DNA of 64,000 nt from Gorsachius magnificus. Taxonomy: Eukaryota > Chordata > Aves > Pelecaniformes > Ardeidae. Below the pieces are notes generated by a model. That model did not search any database and was not told where the DNA came from. It saw only the letters and a list, made by a program, of their open reading frames with translations. The DNA lies in NCBI GenBank assembly GCA_034008185.1, contig CM067081.1, positions 6,261,821 to 6,325,820 of the forward strand, given 5' to 3'. Made by a program: the position numbers and the translations under genes. Below, piece after piece: positions 61,237 through 64,000 of this stretch (its first letter is position 1; each line of letters begins with the position of its first letter).

Positions 61237-62524
61237 TTCAAAGCCTATTTTCTTTCTTTCCCTTCCCCCCTTAAATGTAAACACAGCTCACAGAAGAGGA
61301 AGAAAGTATTTCTTGATCTACAAGAATCATCTCAATAACTGAAATATCTCTGAAAGGGAAGAAGAGCATACAGTATCACCTCCCTGGGTCATCCCATGAA
61401 CATAAAGAGCAATGGAACCCTTACACTAACTCTGCAAGAACATTACAAGCTCAATTTTATTACCTAAGTATATTAAATGCATATCCACTTTGATACGTGG
61501 AACATTCTTTCCACGAGCTGAGGCATACAACCAGAACCTATAAATGAACTCTGCCCTGAAGGACTGGCACTTGTGGGTCATATGTTATAGCCCAGAGCAT
61601 CTCAAATAATAACAGATAACTTTGGACAACTGGAGCCATCCTCAGATTGTTATCCTGCTTGAGCTTTATCACAGTTCCTGGAAGGCAACGCTGTGTATTA
61701 CAACACTGTGCTGCTCCAAAAGTTGTGGGTAATACAGCTCATCTACCTGCTTTATGAAACTGCCTGGTTACTTCTATTAGTATTTTCCTGGGTTTTTCTT
61801 GTTTATACAGTCCATAACTTCCTCGGAGGTTTTCAAATAAAATACTAAGTGCCCAGATAAAATGAAATCTCTCCCAAAGTGCACATGTCAGATTATAAAT
61901 TGTGTGGGAAACTTTCATTGTGATGTTCCTCAAGTTTTTTGTTCTTCATGTTATATTCTTAATAGTGTTAAATACTGTTTTATGGGCATTGTTTCCTGGT
62001 TTTTCCTCACATCCTAGTGTCTTTGCTTTGCCAGTCTTGTCTTCAATCTGGCTTCTACTCTGGTTTTCGGTTCACACACTGTTCCTCGTTCCCAGTTTGA
62101 TTTTCCAATTCTTCTTTTCCTCTTCCCTTTAATTTTTAATTTCTTTTCAAATATCTAATAATGTATTTCTAACTATGAGATAGTCAGCTTTTATTGCCTG
62201 GCTAGACATAGTCATATGGGACATAATCTCTAACCAGGTCTTATCCCTTCTTCATTCATGAGACCTCCAGGAAGTTAACAATAAATTAAGTCGTATAGTT
62301 TCCTTGCTCCATCTTCTGCTTTTTTTAATGCAGACTAGGCAGTGACCCGAGTGCCTAGACATGACATCAGGATGAATTTTCAGGGAACTAGCCATAAAGC
62401 TTTACTAGGTATCTATCTCTGAAAATTGTTTTAATCTGGTTTCACATTTAGCCAATTTTACTCAGATTCTCTTTTATCCTCCCATATTTAAAATGCTTGC
62501 ACTAAAGCACTTAAAAGAAGAAGC

Positions 62525-62554
62525 GGGGGGTGGGGGGTGGGGGGGAGAGAGAGA
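62525..62554 (+). repeat. G-run purine tract
   Basis: G6 T G6 T G7 is followed by AGAGAGAGAGA. This is a strong G-quadruplex-forming sequence on the plus strand next to a short GA repeat. Confidence 0.9.
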
Positions 62555-62814
62555 TGTTTGAAAATTTATTCTCCCCTAATCATGTTCCATTAAACAATCT
62601 GATTTTTTTTTTAAATTCATATTAAATGGTTAATAATCACGGATATTGGAGAGAAAAATGTCAGGCAATTTAAAAATCTGTCATGCTACTGAGCACGTTT
62701 ACTAACCAGCATTGAAACAACGAGGTGTGGAATGTGTCCTGGTGGGATTAAACAAACAAACCAACCAACCCCAAAATAATCTTGTTTCCATTTGTAGATA
62801 AGTGAGGGAGGGCT

Positions 62815-62849
62815 GGGGGGGGAGGGGGGGAGGAAAAAAAAAAAAAAAA
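62815..62849 (+). repeat. G-run then A-run purine tract
   Basis: G8 A G7 A GG passes into a run of about 16 A. All-purine over some 35 bases, so capable of G-quadruplex or triplex structure. Confidence 0.9.
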
Positions 62850-63537
62850 TGAAAATCCATATATTCAGTGCTCTCTGGATTGTTCTAGTAACTTCAGTTC
62901 CTTGGAAAAGAGTTAATATTTATCAGCACTTCAGTTACTGCATTGCACTGTGCTCTGATTTCATATTTCTTGTGCTGCTCCTCTCATTTTCTCCTTACCA
63001 ATCTCAGTGAAATAACATGAAAGGTAAAAGGGTGATGACCCTTCATCGTCATTTCCTCTTTTTTTTATCTCAGAATTCTTGCTTTCTCATGATCTTTGCA
63101 CCCCTTTCTGTTGCTCAACCATGTAAAGGATACATAAAAATGCCAAACACTTGAATATAATCTCTATCAGATAAAGGAGTAAACAAACACATCTCCTCAC
63201 ACCCCTGTAGTATGTGATTCTGCACCACTTCCCCGATGATAAATTAGACTACAATGGATTTGGGGAAAGACTTAACTATAAGGCTTACTTCTGAAGTTCA
63301 AGTTTTGAATTAACATTTAAAAGATGCTCATATGAATTATCAAGTCTTTTAAGTCTGCAATCCTCAACCTGGCAATCTTGTAAGAAATGAATCACTGATA
63401 AAATTTCTTGCATTTCTGTTTTTTAGTCACAGCTGGAAGCTTAACAAGAACAGCATCTCCTACCAAATAATTTTCATGTGTTGTCCTGCACAGATGCTGG
63501 AATAAGAAAAAAAAGATACTGCATTTCAGGTTGGTTG

Positions 63538-64000
63538 TTTTTTTTTTTTTTTTCTTTGCGCTTCATTTTCATTTATTTAAACAAGTCATAGGAGTGGAGG
63601 GGCAGCAAATCCAGGAATCTAGACTTCATATTTCTCCAACACAGTACAGGAGATGCCACATGGCAGCTCAAGTGAGGAGGCACTGGGACATACAACAGAG
63701 GTGTGGCAGCTCTCTCCTTGTATGAAAGTGCATGGGGTAGGCATCCAGGAGAAAGTACCTTCCAGTAGCCCCTTTTGTGTGTGGGTCTCTCTGCAGGACA
63801 CCCGCTTTGATGTAGAGCCCTGTTGTTATCACCCATGGACTCCCCCGTGCAAGGTCTACTGCAACACGCAGCAGGAAAGAAACTGCAGTGCATGCAACAA
63901 ACAAAATATTATATATTTGGGTCCCCAGAGCATTCAGCACCCTCGTAGCTTTGAGGAAAACTGCAGATGACATCATTTTACATCTGCTTCCTCTTTCAAG
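63538..64000 (-). pseudogene. Candidate retrocopied transcript 3' end (minus strand)
   Basis: Read on the minus strand, an A16 run (63553 to 63538) is preceded by 18 nt and an AATAAA at 63577-63572. That is the exact arrangement of a polyadenylated mRNA end copied into DNA. Upstream, a minus-strand frame stays open from the window edge to 63,668, with its first ATG at 63,976 (102 codons from that ATG). Another frame of 106 codons ends within the AATAAA. I do not recognise either product and codon use is not decisive. It could be a processed pseudogene, the 3' UTR of one, or a true terminal exon beside a genomic A run. The 5' end and any target-site duplication lie beyond the window. Confidence 0.35.
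63572..63577 (-). terminator. Polyadenylation signal AATAAA (minus strand)
   Basis: TTTATT on the plus strand. It lies 18 bases from a genomic A16 tail on the minus strand, within the usual 10-30 nt window for mRNA cleavage. Confidence 0.5.

Larger units (their letters stand above)
61237..63537. other. Unique non-coding sequence with G-rich and A-rich tracts
   Basis: No gene was recognised. Purine-rich tracts lie at 62,525-62,554 and 62,815-62,849. The remainder is A+T-rich with open frames below 80 codons. Confidence 0.55.

Noticed and set aside
1..64000. CRISPR arrays, tRNA or rRNA genes, operons, phage or plasmid features
   Set aside because: Nothing of the kind is present; the repeat content and base composition are those of vertebrate nuclear DNA.

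Overview
This 64-kb window reads as bird (avian) nuclear DNA: A+T-rich, with no convincing protein-coding exon, and carrying a repeat set typical of birds. That set is many 5'-truncated CR1 LINE copies, most ending in the 8-bp tail repeat ATTCTATG or its complement, plus endogenous-retrovirus solo LTRs of common avian types. Very old MIR-like SINE relics and ordinary microsatellites fill out the rest. Every long open frame I examined is either a CR1 ORF2 remnant, lies inside an LTR, or has the look of a chance frame. I therefore read the window as a gene desert or the inside of a very long intron.

Layout. 1-16.3 kb: unique A+T-rich sequence with a C19 run, a TG/TC microsatellite and a candidate conserved element at about 6.6-7.0 kb. 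16.3-20.6 kb: a decayed CR1 end, a minus-strand CR1 end and a fairly young 0.9-kb CR1 copy (copy A) with part of ORF2 still open. 20.6-31.5 kb: unique sequence, an AT cruciform-prone tract at 26.5 kb and two minus-strand CR1 ends (26.8 and 29.7 kb). 31.5-36 kb: a CR1 copy (copy C) and a 916-bp GC-rich solo LTR with an apparent 4-bp duplication. 36-41.7 kb: unique sequence with two MIR-like relics in opposite orientations. 41.8-43.6 kb: an old CR1 end, then the longest recent CR1 copy (copy B, about 1.05 kb), then a minus-strand CR1 end. 45.9-48.6 kb: a nested pile of an old CR1 ORF2 body (+), a CR1 tail fragment (-), a solo LTR (+) and another CR1 (-). 53.4-54.2 kb: a CR1 fragment and a second solo LTR of the same subfamily as the 46.8-kb one, with a perfect 5-bp duplication. 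60-61.2 kb: an ancient CR1-like ORF2 trace and a CR1 end. 63.5-64 kb: a minus-strand segment that ends with AATAAA, 18 nt and A16, which looks like the 3' end of a retrocopied transcript running off the window edge.

Nothing here forms an operon, pathway or defence system, and I found no new biological system. The most checkable points are the pair of near-identical direct-repeat solo LTRs 6.8 kb apart that differ in an 18-bp internal tandem repeat, the possible retrocopy at the right edge, the ancient MIR-like relics, the nested CR1/LTR locus, and a few stretches that look like conserved non-coding elements. Family assignments rest on recalled consensus patterns, not on a database search.
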